A DNA stretch of 49,785 bases, from the NCBI GenBank assembly GCA_964526785.1, contig CAZGMJ010000040.1, positions 1 through 49,785 on the forward strand, written 5' to 3'. The position numbers and the translations under genes are program-made. Position 1 is the stretch's first letter, and every line of letters starts with the position of its first letter. Origin of the DNA: CAZGMJ01 sp964526785 (GTDB lineage: Bacteria > Planctomycetota > Phycisphaerae > Sedimentisphaerales > Anaerobacaceae). The notes under the pieces were generated by a model. It was not told the origin of the DNA. It saw only the letters and a list, made by a program, of their open reading frames with translations, and made no database searches. This document shows, piece by piece, positions 43,131-49,785 of this stretch.

Positions 43131-44444
43131 ATGCCCAGTCCTTCGCGACCGAAAATCCTGCTCGTCAATCCGCCGATCTACGACTTCGCGGCCTACGACT
43201 TCTGGCTCAAGCCCTACGGCCTGCTCGCCGTCGCCGGCTTCCTGCAGGACCGCGCCGACCTCGCCCTCTTCGACTACCTCGACCGCCTCCATCCCGCCCT
43301 CGCCGCCAACCAGTCCCGCAAATCCGACCGCTGGGGCAGAGGCCGCTTCCCCGCCGAACGAATCGCCCGTCCCGCCTGCCTGCAATCCATTCCCCGCTAC
43401 TACCGCCGCTTCGGCCTGCCGCGACCCCTCTTCCGCCGTTTCCTCGCCGCCCGCGCCCCCTTCGACTTCGCCCTCATGCAGGTCACCATGACCTACTGGT
43501 ACCCCGGCGCCCGCGAAGTCATCGAAGACATCCGCCGCTTCGCCCCGTCCGCCCGCATCGTTCTCGGCGGCAACTACCCCACCCTATGCCCCGAACACGC
43601 CGCAACCCTCGGCGCAGACCTCGTCGTGTCCGGCACGGACCTCGCCCCGCTCTGGTCGTTCCTCGGCATCCGGCCCGACACCGCCCGGCCCGCTCTCTGG
43701 CAGGCATACCCCGCACTCGACGTCGGCGTCCTCAAACTCTCCGACGGCTGCCCCTTCCAGTGCACCTATTGCTCGGTCCCCAAAGTCTACGGCCGCTTCG
43801 AACCCCGCCCCCGCGACCGCGCGCTGGCCGAACTCGACCTCCTCCGCCGCCTCGGCGCAGCCAACATCGCCTTCTACGACGACGCCCTGCTCTTCGACGC
43901 CGAAAACACCCTCGCCCCCTTCCTCGAATACGCCGCCGCCCGCGGCCCGAATACCAACTTCCACAGCCCAAACGCCCTCAACGCCCGATTTCTCACGCCC
44001 GAACTCGCAAACCTGATGGTCCGCGCCGGCTTCAAAACCTTCTATCTCGGCTTCGAGTCCGGCTCGCCCCGCTGGCAACAACGCACCGGCTCGAAAGTCT
44101 ACTCCGAAGAACTCGCCGCCGCCGTCGCAAACCTCCTCGCCGCCGGAGCCCACCCGAACGAAATCACCGCCTACCAGATCCTCGGCCACCCCCGCAGCGA
44201 CGCCCAGAACCTCGAAGCCGCCATGCACTTCGTACACAGCCTCGGCATCCGCGGCATGCTCGCCGACTTCTCGCCACTCCCCCAAACCCCCGACGGCCGG
44301 GCATGCCGAAAATGGATCGACCTCGACGAACCGCTCATGCACAACAAAACCGCATTCGCAATCACCCGCCTCGGCTTCGAACGCACAAACTACCTCAAAG
44401 ACCTCCAACGCAGACTGAACCGATCCATCAAAAACCCCCCGTAA
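43131..44444 (+). CDS. Radical SAM protein, B12-binding-like N-terminus
   Basis: Iron-sulfur enzyme of 437 residues. The cluster motif is C207-x3-C211-x2-C214 in SDGCPFQCTYCSVPKVYG. Residues 8-170 resemble the Rossmann-like domain of B12-dependent radical SAM proteins (KILLVNPPIYDF, LKPYGLLAVAGFL, IVLGGNYPTLCPEHA). However, I see no DxHxxG cobalamin motif, so B12 binding is doubtful. The barrel continues with FYDDALLFD, FHSPNALNARFL and FYLGFESGSPRWQQRTGSKVYS, typical of the MiaB/BchE-like group. The reaction is unknown. It sits 116 bp after gcvPB on the same strand with similar codon use, so it may be read with the gcv operon. A link to lipoate or one-carbon metabolism is only suggested by position. 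Confidence 0.9.
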   Translation: MPSPSRPKILLVNPPIYDFAAYDFWLKPYGLLAVAGFLQDRADLALFDYLDRLHPALAANQSRKSDRWGRGRFPAERIARPACLQSIPRYYRRFGLPRPLFRRFLAARAPFDFALMQVTMTYWYPGAREVIEDIRRFAPSARIVLGGNYPTLCPEHAATLGADLVVSGTDLAPLWSFLGIRPDTARPALWQAYPALDVGVLKLSDGCPFQCTYCSVPKVYGRFEPRPRDRALAELDLLRRLGAANIAFYDDALLFDAENTLAPFLEYAAARGPNTNFHSPNALNARFLTPELANLMVRAGFKTFYLGFESGSPRWQQRTGSKVYSEELAAAVANLLAAGAHPNEITAYQILGHPRSDAQNLEAAMHFVHSLGIRGMLADFSPLPQTPDGRACRKWIDLDEPLMHNKTAFAITRLGFERTNYLKDLQRRLNRSIKNPP

Positions 44445-44554
44445 CCACGAACATGCCCAAACCCTGCGTCGTGCCAAATCCCTCCGCTCCGACCTTGTCA
44501 CCCTGAGCGAAGCGCAGCCCCCCGTGTCATCCTGAGCGAAGCGCAGCCCCCCGT

Positions 44555-44603
44555 GTCATTCCGAGCGGAGCGGAGCGAAGTCGAGGAATCTGCCCGCGAA
44601 CAA
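44555..44603. repeat. 49-bp repeat, copy 1
   Basis: First of four identical 49-bp copies, beginning GTCATTCCGAGCGG and ending TGCCCGCGAACAA. Others are at 44699-44747, 45225-45273 and 45502-45550. ATTCC near the start pairs with GGAAT further in. Confidence 0.85.
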
Positions 44604-44698
44604 GTTCTTACTCAGATCGCGCAAAATCCCCTCCAAGCCGCCCTGATCCGGGCATTGTCCCCAACCGCGTGTCATCTCGACCAAGCGCAGCCCCCCGT

Positions 44699-44820
44699 GT
44701 CATTCCGAGCGGAGCGGAGCGAAGTCGAGGAATCTGCCCGCGAACAAACTCCATCTCCCGCAGCGCGGCCTCGCCACCGACAACGCCCTGCCCTTCTGTT
44801 TTCTGTATTCTCTGTCCTGC
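44699..44820. repeat. 122-bp direct repeat, copy A
   Basis: Identical over 122 bp to 45502-45623, at a constant offset of 803 bp. It consists of a 49-bp unit followed by a pyrimidine-rich tail (TTCTGTTTTCTGTATTCTC). After one mismatch at 44821, identity continues for about 5 bases. Confidence 0.85.
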
Positions 44821-44989
44821 GTTCTGCTCCTTCCTTTTTCCGAGCCAAAATGCCACTTTTCCCCCCGTCGCCTTCATACCGAGCACACCGCTCTTTGTCA
44901 TCTCGACCAAGCGCAGCGCGTAAAGAGATATCCCCTCCGACCAGCAAGCTATGCCCGCAAGTGCAACGACCCCTGTCATCTCGACCGGA

Positions 44990-45009
44990 GTCTCGACATA
45001 AGTCGAGAC
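44990..45009. repeat. Perfect hairpin inside a fold-back unit
   Basis: GTCTCGAC, ATAA, GTCGAGAC forms an 8-bp stem with a 4-base loop, inside the unit running from 44975 to about 45024 whose outer arms are ATCTC and GAGAT. Confidence 0.7.
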
Positions 45010-45224
45010 GCAGCGGAGAGATATCCGCACCGCACAGGAAGCTACTCACCCACCCAGCCCAAACATCGTCATTCCGACTACAGGGCCGCCCCAGAGCCTG
45101 CCCTGAGCAAAGCCGAACGCGCGGCCCGAAACGGAGAAATCTCGCACCCGAACAAGTTCTTACCTGCGTCGCGCCAAATCCCTCCGCTGCGGCCTTGTCA
45201 CCCTGAGCGAAGCGCAGCCCCCTT

Positions 45225-45273
45225 GTCATTCCGAGCGGAGCGGAGCGAAGTCGAGGAATCTGCCCGCGAACAA
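45225..45273. repeat. 49-bp repeat, copy 3
   Basis: Identical to the copy at 44555-44603. It is preceded by a GTCACCCTGAGCGAAGCGC unit, as are copies 1 and 4. Confidence 0.85.
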
Positions 45274-45317
45274 ACTCCACTCCCGCAGCGCGAAACACCC
45301 TTCGACCGGACCCTGTC

Positions 45318-45337
45318 ATTCCCGCGAAAGCGGGAAT
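45318..45337. repeat. ATTCCC-type palindromic repeat
   Basis: ATTCCCGC, GAAA, GCGGGAAT is a perfect 8-bp stem with a GAAA tetraloop, flanked by GTC and CCAG. The ATTCCC-N8-GGGAAT form is the same as the short dRS3 repeats known from Neisseria. Here it sits among related but different units. Confidence 0.75.
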
Positions 45338-45370
45338 CCAGACCATCGAGCCTGCCCCCGCATGTTGTAG

Positions 45371-47329
45371 GTGGGGGTCATTCCGACTGAAGGCCAAAGG
45401 CCGAAACGTAGGAATCTGCTACCCGAACAAGTTCTTACCCGCGTCGTGCGAAAATCCCCTCCGCGCCGACCTTGTCACCCTGAGCGAAGCGCAGCCCCCG
45501 TGTCATTCCGAGCGGAGCGGAGCGAAGTCGAGGAATCTGCCCGCGAACAAACTCCATCTCCCGCAGCGCGGCCTCGCCACCGACAACGCCCTGCCCTTCT
45601 GTTTTCTGTATTCTCTGTCCTGCATTCTGGCGCCTATCCTGTCATCCAATTTCAAATCTCGACTTTCCATTTTCATTTCCCCCTGTCATCCCGGCCAACG
45701 AGCCGGGAGCTCAACAACCAACGAACAGAACCGACGTGCTCCCCTGTGTCAGAAACCCTGCACGCTAGCGCCTCCTCCCGCATCAATTCTCCACTATCGA
45801 ATCTCGACTTCTTGCCTTCCCGCACTGCCAAACGCCCGCATTCCCTTCGAAAATACACCATTCCGGTTGCAAGCGAGACGACCTTGTATTACTATGATCA
45901 CAACTGGCGCGTACTGGCCGAATACGACGGATCCAACAATATCCGGCGCAAGTTCGCCTACGGCAATACTATCGACGAGGTCCTGTTCATGATCGACAGC
46001 GACAGCACCGAATACGCCGGAACTCCTCCCGGAACCTGTTTTGCAACGAGATTGAGCGAAGAGTTCATGGGCAAGGCCGGAGGTGAAAAAGGCTCACAGG
46101 CGTACTACCTGTACGGCGAGAACCTTTTTCGCAGACAACGCAGCCCCATGGGCTCTGCAGCCAATCGCAGTAGAAAGAGGTTTCGGGATGAGTTCCTTAC
46201 CCACGATCATCTCCACAGCCCCGCCGTACTGCTCACCCTCGGCGGTACCATCCACGAACGCTACGAGTACGACGCCTACGGCAACCCCACGATCTACACC
46301 GGCGACGGCGGCGACGGCAACTGGTTCGACGGCGATGAAACCAGCGGCGATTCCTCCGCCCTCGGCAACCCCTACCTCTTCACGGGCCGACGCGTGGACT
46401 TCCTCGACAGCAACGATCTGGTCCTCCAGTACAATCGGAACCGCTACTACAACTACTACACGGGAAGGTGGCTGACGCAGGATCCGTTGGAGTATGTCGA
46501 TGGGATGAGCCTATACGAGGGATGTCTATCAAATCCTTTGCTGTATGTCGATCCTTTGGGACTGTTTACGATAGAGCCCGTCGGACCTCCACTTTGGCGT
46601 CCAGGGGAACATGGATGCTTCTCTGGCGCCTATATGTCCATTGCCCTTTTTCCCGATGAAGGCGAGGAGAAAGTATTGCAGAAGATGCGTTCTAAGGGAG
46701 GTCTGGATGGTGGTTATGCGACCTTCCTTCAGCGCAGATATGCAAAATGGCACGTCGAGTGCTGTGAAAAAGGCAAAATCATTGCTAGTGGAACAGAGCA
46801 TGCCACTTTTGCGAGCAGATCCCGGTACGATGAGTCAACACCAGCAGCGGCTCCAGGAGGCAAGATGATGGAAATATACGCAGTCGAACCTGGGAGCAAA
46901 CCGGTGTGGATTGATGTGAGATGGGCAATGCTATATTCAGCTTTAGTCGCAATGGAATTCGATAAAACGTGCTGTACTAAGGGCTATATCGATGTAACGG
47001 CACAATACCTATTGTACGGTGAGGAAATACGTCTATCGGGCAAACGTCGCTCTCCGGGTCCGTCATCCGTTACAGCATGGCCTGAATACAGACACGGAAT
47101 GGATCAGGAGGGGGGCTGGACAAGACCTCCAAGTGGCATCAGAGACAGTCTCATGTCAAAAGGTGCGATCAAAGTGAAAATTGAGTGGGATTGCAAGAAA
47201 AGGAAGAAGCCAACAATCAGAATCACAACGCACTCGGACTCCCCATATGTTATTCCTTCCGAGGGCGTCAACACACGTCCGGGTCGGGGACGGGAAGTAG
47301 GGGGACATCCGGGCTGGACACCTTTCTAA
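45371..47329 (+). CDS. RHS core-domain protein, 5'-truncated, with variable tip
   Basis: The open frame begins in the repeat island, but RHS-like sequence starts only near 45868 (TTLYYYDHNWRVLAEYDGS). What precedes it is translated repeat, so the true start is unknown and this may be a displaced cassette or pseudogene. The RHS core includes ERYEYDAYGNPTIYTGDG, NPYLFTGRRVDFLDSNDLVLQYNRNRYYNYYTGRWLTQDPL and the boundary motif LLYVDPLGLF (near 46535-46564). A full RHS protein has many more YD repeats upstream; none are here. The C-terminal 255 residues are an unrecognised domain with several Cys (HVECCEKG, KTCCTKG). Codon use shifts from C-ending to mixed near 46470, as expected where polymorphic-toxin tips are exchanged. 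The stop is 1 base before the next gene. Confidence 0.62.
   Translation: MGVIPTEGQRPKRRNLLPEQVLTRVVRKSPPRRPCHPERSAAPVSFRAERSEVEESAREQTPSPAARPRHRQRPALLFSVFSVLHSGAYPVIQFQISTFHFHFPLSSRPTSRELNNQRTEPTCSPVSETLHASASSRINSPLSNLDFLPSRTAKRPHSLRKYTIPVASETTLYYYDHNWRVLAEYDGSNNIRRKFAYGNTIDEVLFMIDSDSTEYAGTPPGTCFATRLSEEFMGKAGGEKGSQAYYLYGENLFRRQRSPMGSAANRSRKRFRDEFLTHDHLHSPAVLLTLGGTIHERYEYDAYGNPTIYTGDGGDGNWFDGDETSGDSSALGNPYLFTGRRVDFLDSNDLVLQYNRNRYYNYYTGRWLTQDPLEYVDGMSLYEGCLSNPLLYVDPLGLFTIEPVGPPLWRPGEHGCFSGAYMSIALFPDEGEEKVLQKMRSKGGLDGGYATFLQRRYAKWHVECCEKGKIIASGTEHATFASRSRYDESTPAAAPGGKMMEIYAVEPGSKPVWIDVRWAMLYSALVAMEFDKTCCTKGYIDVTAQYLLYGEEIRLSGKRRSPGPSSVTAWPEYRHGMDQEGGWTRPPSGIRDSLMSKGAIKVKIEWDCKKRKKPTIRITTHSDSPYVIPSEGVNTRPGRGREVGGHPGWTPF
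45502..45623. repeat. 122-bp direct repeat, copy B
   Basis: Exact duplicate of 44699-44820, starting with the fourth 49-bp unit. It lies directly upstream of the truncated RHS sequence and inside its open frame. Confidence 0.85.
45689..45708. repeat. Hairpin of the last fold-back unit
   Basis: TCCCGGC, a 6-base loop, GCCGGGA; a perfect 7-bp stem directly after GTCA. It is the last recognisable unit before the RHS-derived sequence. Confidence 0.65.
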
Positions 47330-47330
47330 C

Positions 47331-48767
47331 ATGATCGGGGCGACCACAATGTTGACCAGAGTGTCACGCATCGTCGTGATTTGTATGTCACTCTTTGTGA
47401 CAGTCGTGTGCCATGGAACTCCGCTCATAGTAGGCGGAGAGTTGGTGTGTAACTACCATCAAGCATGGCGTGAATTCGTACTACCGAGTTGTGGTCCCTA
47501 CGAGAGATATCAGGTTTCACGTAATGGGCTTCGCCTTCCGGATCACGAACGGGCTATTCTCTCGTGGCTTCAAGAGCCGGCAAATAGTCCAACATACGTC
47601 AGCCCTTTGCTGGTTGCGCCGAACAGGAAGAGTCGCGATGCGAACGAGACTCGGGTCGAAGCTTTGTGTGTGCTTTTCCAGGAAGCATTCGATCCCCCTC
47701 TGATTACTCCATACCCCCAGAAATGCCGAGACGGATTCTTTGACAAACTCGGCGAATTGTCAGAGTTACGACACTTAGAGCTGTTCAGCTATGCTATTGA
47801 CGTTACCACATTTGAGGGAATACGCAAACTAGCACAGTTGCGATATCTGGGTATGCCAATCAATAGTACGGATGATCACCTCAAGAGCATCGTGTCACTT
47901 GATGACCTCGTCTTCCTCAATGCTAGCGGAACCGAGATTGAGGGTCCTGGATTGAGCTTTCTCGGGCGATTGCCAAAACTGACGACCCTCGATTTGCGGC
48001 GCACCAGGGTCCAGACGGAGGCGCTTTCATATATCGGCACCTGTGAATCATTGTCCGCGTTACTCCTGTCGGATACGAATTTGACGGACGAACACGTAGG
48101 CGACTTTCCGTTTTTGGCAACCCTCAAGTGCATTACCCTGCACAGGACAAGTGTGACCAATGAGGGCTTTGAGAGCATCCTTCGGCAAGCGCCAAATCTT
48201 GAGTACGTGTCCATATACGACACAGAGATTGATGAATCACAGGCTAAACGATCTTCGTTGCAGAAAGGAAAGTCCGAACTGGCCCTTGATGTCCAAAGAC
48301 CTCAAGAACTCCGGGTGTTTCTAAACGATCACCTATACTACCAAGCATATATGGGAAATCGTGAATCTCAGGTCAAACTCTCCCGAAGGTACCGTGCTGC
48401 AGTCCGTGCGACGTACGGAAGATCTTTTGCGAAACTCGAACGAGAAAGGCAAATCATCCATCGATGGATTGGTCCTGCCGATGCGGTGGAATTGCTGGCG
48501 TGGAACATTGTTTTGTCCGAGCAACAATATGAGGCGCTGGAGATGATTGATAATACCAATCTACGGGAGCATGAAATACGCGAGCAAGAAACAAGAATGT
48601 TAGAAAGACTGCTGGATGTGGAGCAAGTCCATGAGGCTCAAAGGAAGGCTCGTGTTTTCCAAAAGATGATGCGTCGAGGTACAAGAGAACCGGAATTGCC
48701 AAGGAGCAGGGCTCCGCAGTTGTATCAATATGGTTTTGAAATGGCCAACCGACGAGTGATCCCCTAA
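47331..48767 (+). CDS. Exported leucine-rich-repeat protein
   Basis: Protein of 478 residues with no assigned function. A signal peptide or N-terminal anchor is seen (about 8-28, VSRIVVICMSLFVTVVC). A start at 47349 would bring it closer to the N-terminus. Residues about 135-310 contain six or seven leucine-rich repeats of about 24 residues. Examples are LSELRHLELFSYAI, LAQLRYLGMPIN, LPKLTTLDLRRTRV, CESLSALLLSDTNLTDEHV and LKCITLHRTSVTNEGF, like the planctomycete VTDxGL type. The C-terminal 150 residues are charged and helical, with no known motif. Codon use is mixed, like the RHS tip and unlike the GC-rich region before it. It begins 1 base after the RHS stop, implying coupling, and could protect against or assist the RHS tip. 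Confidence 0.8.
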   Translation: MIGATTMLTRVSRIVVICMSLFVTVVCHGTPLIVGGELVCNYHQAWREFVLPSCGPYERYQVSRNGLRLPDHERAILSWLQEPANSPTYVSPLLVAPNRKSRDANETRVEALCVLFQEAFDPPLITPYPQKCRDGFFDKLGELSELRHLELFSYAIDVTTFEGIRKLAQLRYLGMPINSTDDHLKSIVSLDDLVFLNASGTEIEGPGLSFLGRLPKLTTLDLRRTRVQTEALSYIGTCESLSALLLSDTNLTDEHVGDFPFLATLKCITLHRTSVTNEGFESILRQAPNLEYVSIYDTEIDESQAKRSSLQKGKSELALDVQRPQELRVFLNDHLYYQAYMGNRESQVKLSRRYRAAVRATYGRSFAKLERERQIIHRWIGPADAVELLAWNIVLSEQQYEALEMIDNTNLREHEIREQETRMLERLLDVEQVHEAQRKARVFQKMMRRGTREPELPRSRAPQLYQYGFEMANRRVIP

Positions 48768-48914
48768 ATATGGAATGCATCGATGGCACCATAGAGGGTG
48801 TTGTTTGGCCTCTCATGAGGGAATTGCTGACAAATCCCTCCCCAATATGACGGAGCAAGTGATTCCGGTGTTACCTTACTTGGTCACTTGCGGTGTAGTA
48901 TGCGGATCTCCAAC

Positions 48915-49409
48915 ATGAAAACCATGCAAGGAAATCGCACTATCTCTGCAATGCATGTCGTATTCACTCTGCTGGCTTTGCCGATGTGCGCATCCGCAGC
49001 TGTTGGCGCCGAGTGCACGACTCCATGTGACACCCTGGAATGCAAGTCCTTCGTACCAGAGATATCATTTTCAAGTCCTGTCTGCGACCTTGGGGAGATA
49101 GGGTCCGGCTCACGTCACACATGTGAATTCAAATTCACCAATTCCGGCTCAGGGCGCCTTGAAGTCACAAGCGTAAAGAGCACATGTGGCTGCACAGTGC
49201 TGGATTTGCCCCCAGGAGAGTACGAGCCAAATGAATGTGGAACAATCAAGGCGACCTACACTGCTTCTCGAGCGGCGGGCACAATACGCAAGCACATATA
49301 CGTTTCCTCCAATGACAAGACCAATCCCGTGATGAGAAGCAAGACCGCGGACGCAAGGGCAAGCCCCCTTGCCCCGGCGTTGCCTGCATGTCGTTCATGC
49401 AAGCGATAG
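48915..49409 (+). CDS. DUF1573-domain protein, truncated by a repeat element
   Basis: Exported protein of 164 residues as it stands. The start is uncertain; ATG 48915 directly leads into a signal peptide (HVVFTLLALPMCASAAVGA), while ATG 48900 and TTG 48888 are in frame upstream. The DUF1573 (Ig-like) domain covers about 48-140. Its features are CDLGEIGSGSRHTCEFKFTN, the signature STCGCT (89-94), ECGTIKATYTA and IYVSSNDKTNPV. The family normally continues with a further strand after the last motif. Here the frame runs instead into a repeated element near 49340-49347 and stops after about 20 unrelated residues. The gene therefore appears broken at its 3' end. A 120-bp gap separates it from the LRR gene. 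Confidence 0.6.
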   Translation: MKTMQGNRTISAMHVVFTLLALPMCASAAVGAECTTPCDTLECKSFVPEISFSSPVCDLGEIGSGSRHTCEFKFTNSGSGRLEVTSVKSTCGCTVLDLPPGEYEPNECGTIKATYTASRAAGTIRKHIYVSSNDKTNPVMRSKTADARASPLAPALPACRSCKR

Positions 49410-49529
49410 AGAGAGAGGGCTGTCGCAGATGCCTGCATCGAGAACGGCCCACCTCCCTGATCGCAAAAGGGCCGCCCGGCCCGCAACGCCATCCTATATC
49501 ATGCCAATCATCCCTGAATCATGCACCAG
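49347..49529. repeat. Structured repeat element, copy 1
   Basis: About 183 bp that recur at 49603-49785 at a constant 256-bp offset, with roughly a dozen differences. Three stems are kept in both copies. They are GGCAAG/CTTGCC (49358-49373), TGCATG/CATGCA (49385-49401) and GGGCC/GGCCC (49469-49482). It overlaps the 3' end of the DUF1573 frame. Confidence 0.8.
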
Positions 49530-49602
49530 TCTCAAAGACGCGCCCCGGCGATGCGCAGATGCCCGGTGATGGGTCGGCCTCACCCGTGGTGCGAAGCAGC
49601 AC

Positions 49603-49785
49603 GCGGCCCCAAAGGCAAGCCCCCTTGCCCCGGCATTGCCTGCATGTCGTTCATGCAAGGCGATCGAGAGAGAGGGCTGTCGTAGATGCCTGCATCGAGA
49701 ATGGCCCGTCCCTCGATCGCAAAGGGGCCACCCGGCCCGCAACGCCATCCTATATCATGCCAATCATCCCTGAATCATGCACCAG
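49603..49785. repeat. Structured repeat element, copy 2
   Basis: Second copy, running to the window end. The same three stems lie at 49614-49629, 49641-49657 and 49725-49738. The loop of the last differs (ACCC instead of GCCC) while the stem is unchanged. The 73 bp between the copies (49530-49602) do not match the sequence before copy 1. Confidence 0.8.

Larger units (their letters stand above)
44445..45867. repeat. Island of short GTCAT fold-back repeats
   Basis: No gene is supported here. From 44497 to 45711 the region is packed with units that begin GTCAT or GTCAC. Most end with a sequence complementary to their start: ATTCC with GGAAT, ATCTC with GAGAT, TCCCGGC with GCCGGGA. Units start at 44497, 44526, 44555, 44671, 44699, 44897, 44975, 45068, 45197, 45225, 45315, 45377, 45474, 45502 and 45685. 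A second motif, GTTCTTACC followed by AAATCCCCTCCGC-like text, recurs at about 45154 and 45431, and in part at 44604. Open frames through this island repeat peptides such as FRAERSEVEESAREQ and are artefacts. Such dispersed intergenic repeats occur in many bacteria; their role here is unknown. Confidence 0.8.

Noticed and set aside
43082..44506. A 474-codon plus-strand frame overlapping the radical SAM gene
   Set aside because: Pro/Arg-rich out-of-frame translation; the other frame has the CxxxCxxC motif and a family fold.
44553..45397. Open frames on both strands across the repeat island
   Set aside because: They repeat the same peptides wherever the 49-bp repeat recurs, so they are translations of repeats, not genes.
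44497..45711. CRISPR-like array
   Set aside because: Spacing between the units is irregular, the units differ from each other, and no cas genes are near.
49246..49748. Minus-strand open frames at the window end
   Set aside because: The similar peptides come from the two copies of the structured repeat; no independent coding signal.

Overview
The window looks like a planctomycete chromosome, probably of the Phycisphaerae/Sedimentisphaerales type. This is an inference. It rests on secreted lamin-tail/CotH proteins with N-terminal dockerin-like EF-hand repeats, a secreted methyltransferase-like/PQQ-propeller giant, a multi-PAS kinase of 2465 residues, and GC-rich coding with long spurious antisense frames. 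No rRNA, tRNA or CRISPR array was recognised.

Positions 1-19727 are a sensory region. On the minus strand lie a methyl-accepting chemotaxis protein (cut by the window edge), cheW, and a NarL-type response regulator directly downstream of a huge kinase with 13 PAS, 2 GAF and 1 PocR domains. A sodium:solute symporter is divergent from the kinase. It is followed on the plus strand by cheA-cheR-cheD-cheY-cheX-hpt-cheB and a CBS-domain gene. No flagellar gene is visible, so the output of this chemosensory system is open.

Positions 20076-25288 hold the secreted methyltransferase-like/PQQ-propeller protein, a convergent flavodoxin, a small uncharacterised gene and a PAP2 phosphatase.

Positions 25435-38163 (minus strand) form the most interesting block. 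Two lamin-tail/CotH-kinase surface proteins of about 1600 residues are followed by a VTC-type polyphosphate polymerase, a DUF4956 membrane protein and a HlyD-type membrane-fusion protein. Closely similar promoter-like sequences (TTGACY, 18-bp spacer, TARAAT) precede the CotH pair and the VTC trio, which suggests one co-regulated polyphosphate/CotH envelope module.

Positions 38429-44444 (plus strand) hold the glycine cleavage operon gcvT-gcvH-gcvPA-gcvPB, with a promoter overlapped by an inverted repeat, and a radical SAM gene downstream.

Positions 44445-49785 are an accessory, repeat-rich end. A 1.2-kb island is packed with different short fold-back units that begin GTCAT or GTCAC, including four identical 49-bp copies and a 122-bp exact duplication. 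It runs straight into a 5'-truncated RHS core gene whose tip changes in base composition. An overlapping-spaced leucine-rich-repeat gene follows. The last gene, a DUF1573 protein, is broken at its 3' end by a structured element that recurs 256 bp further on.
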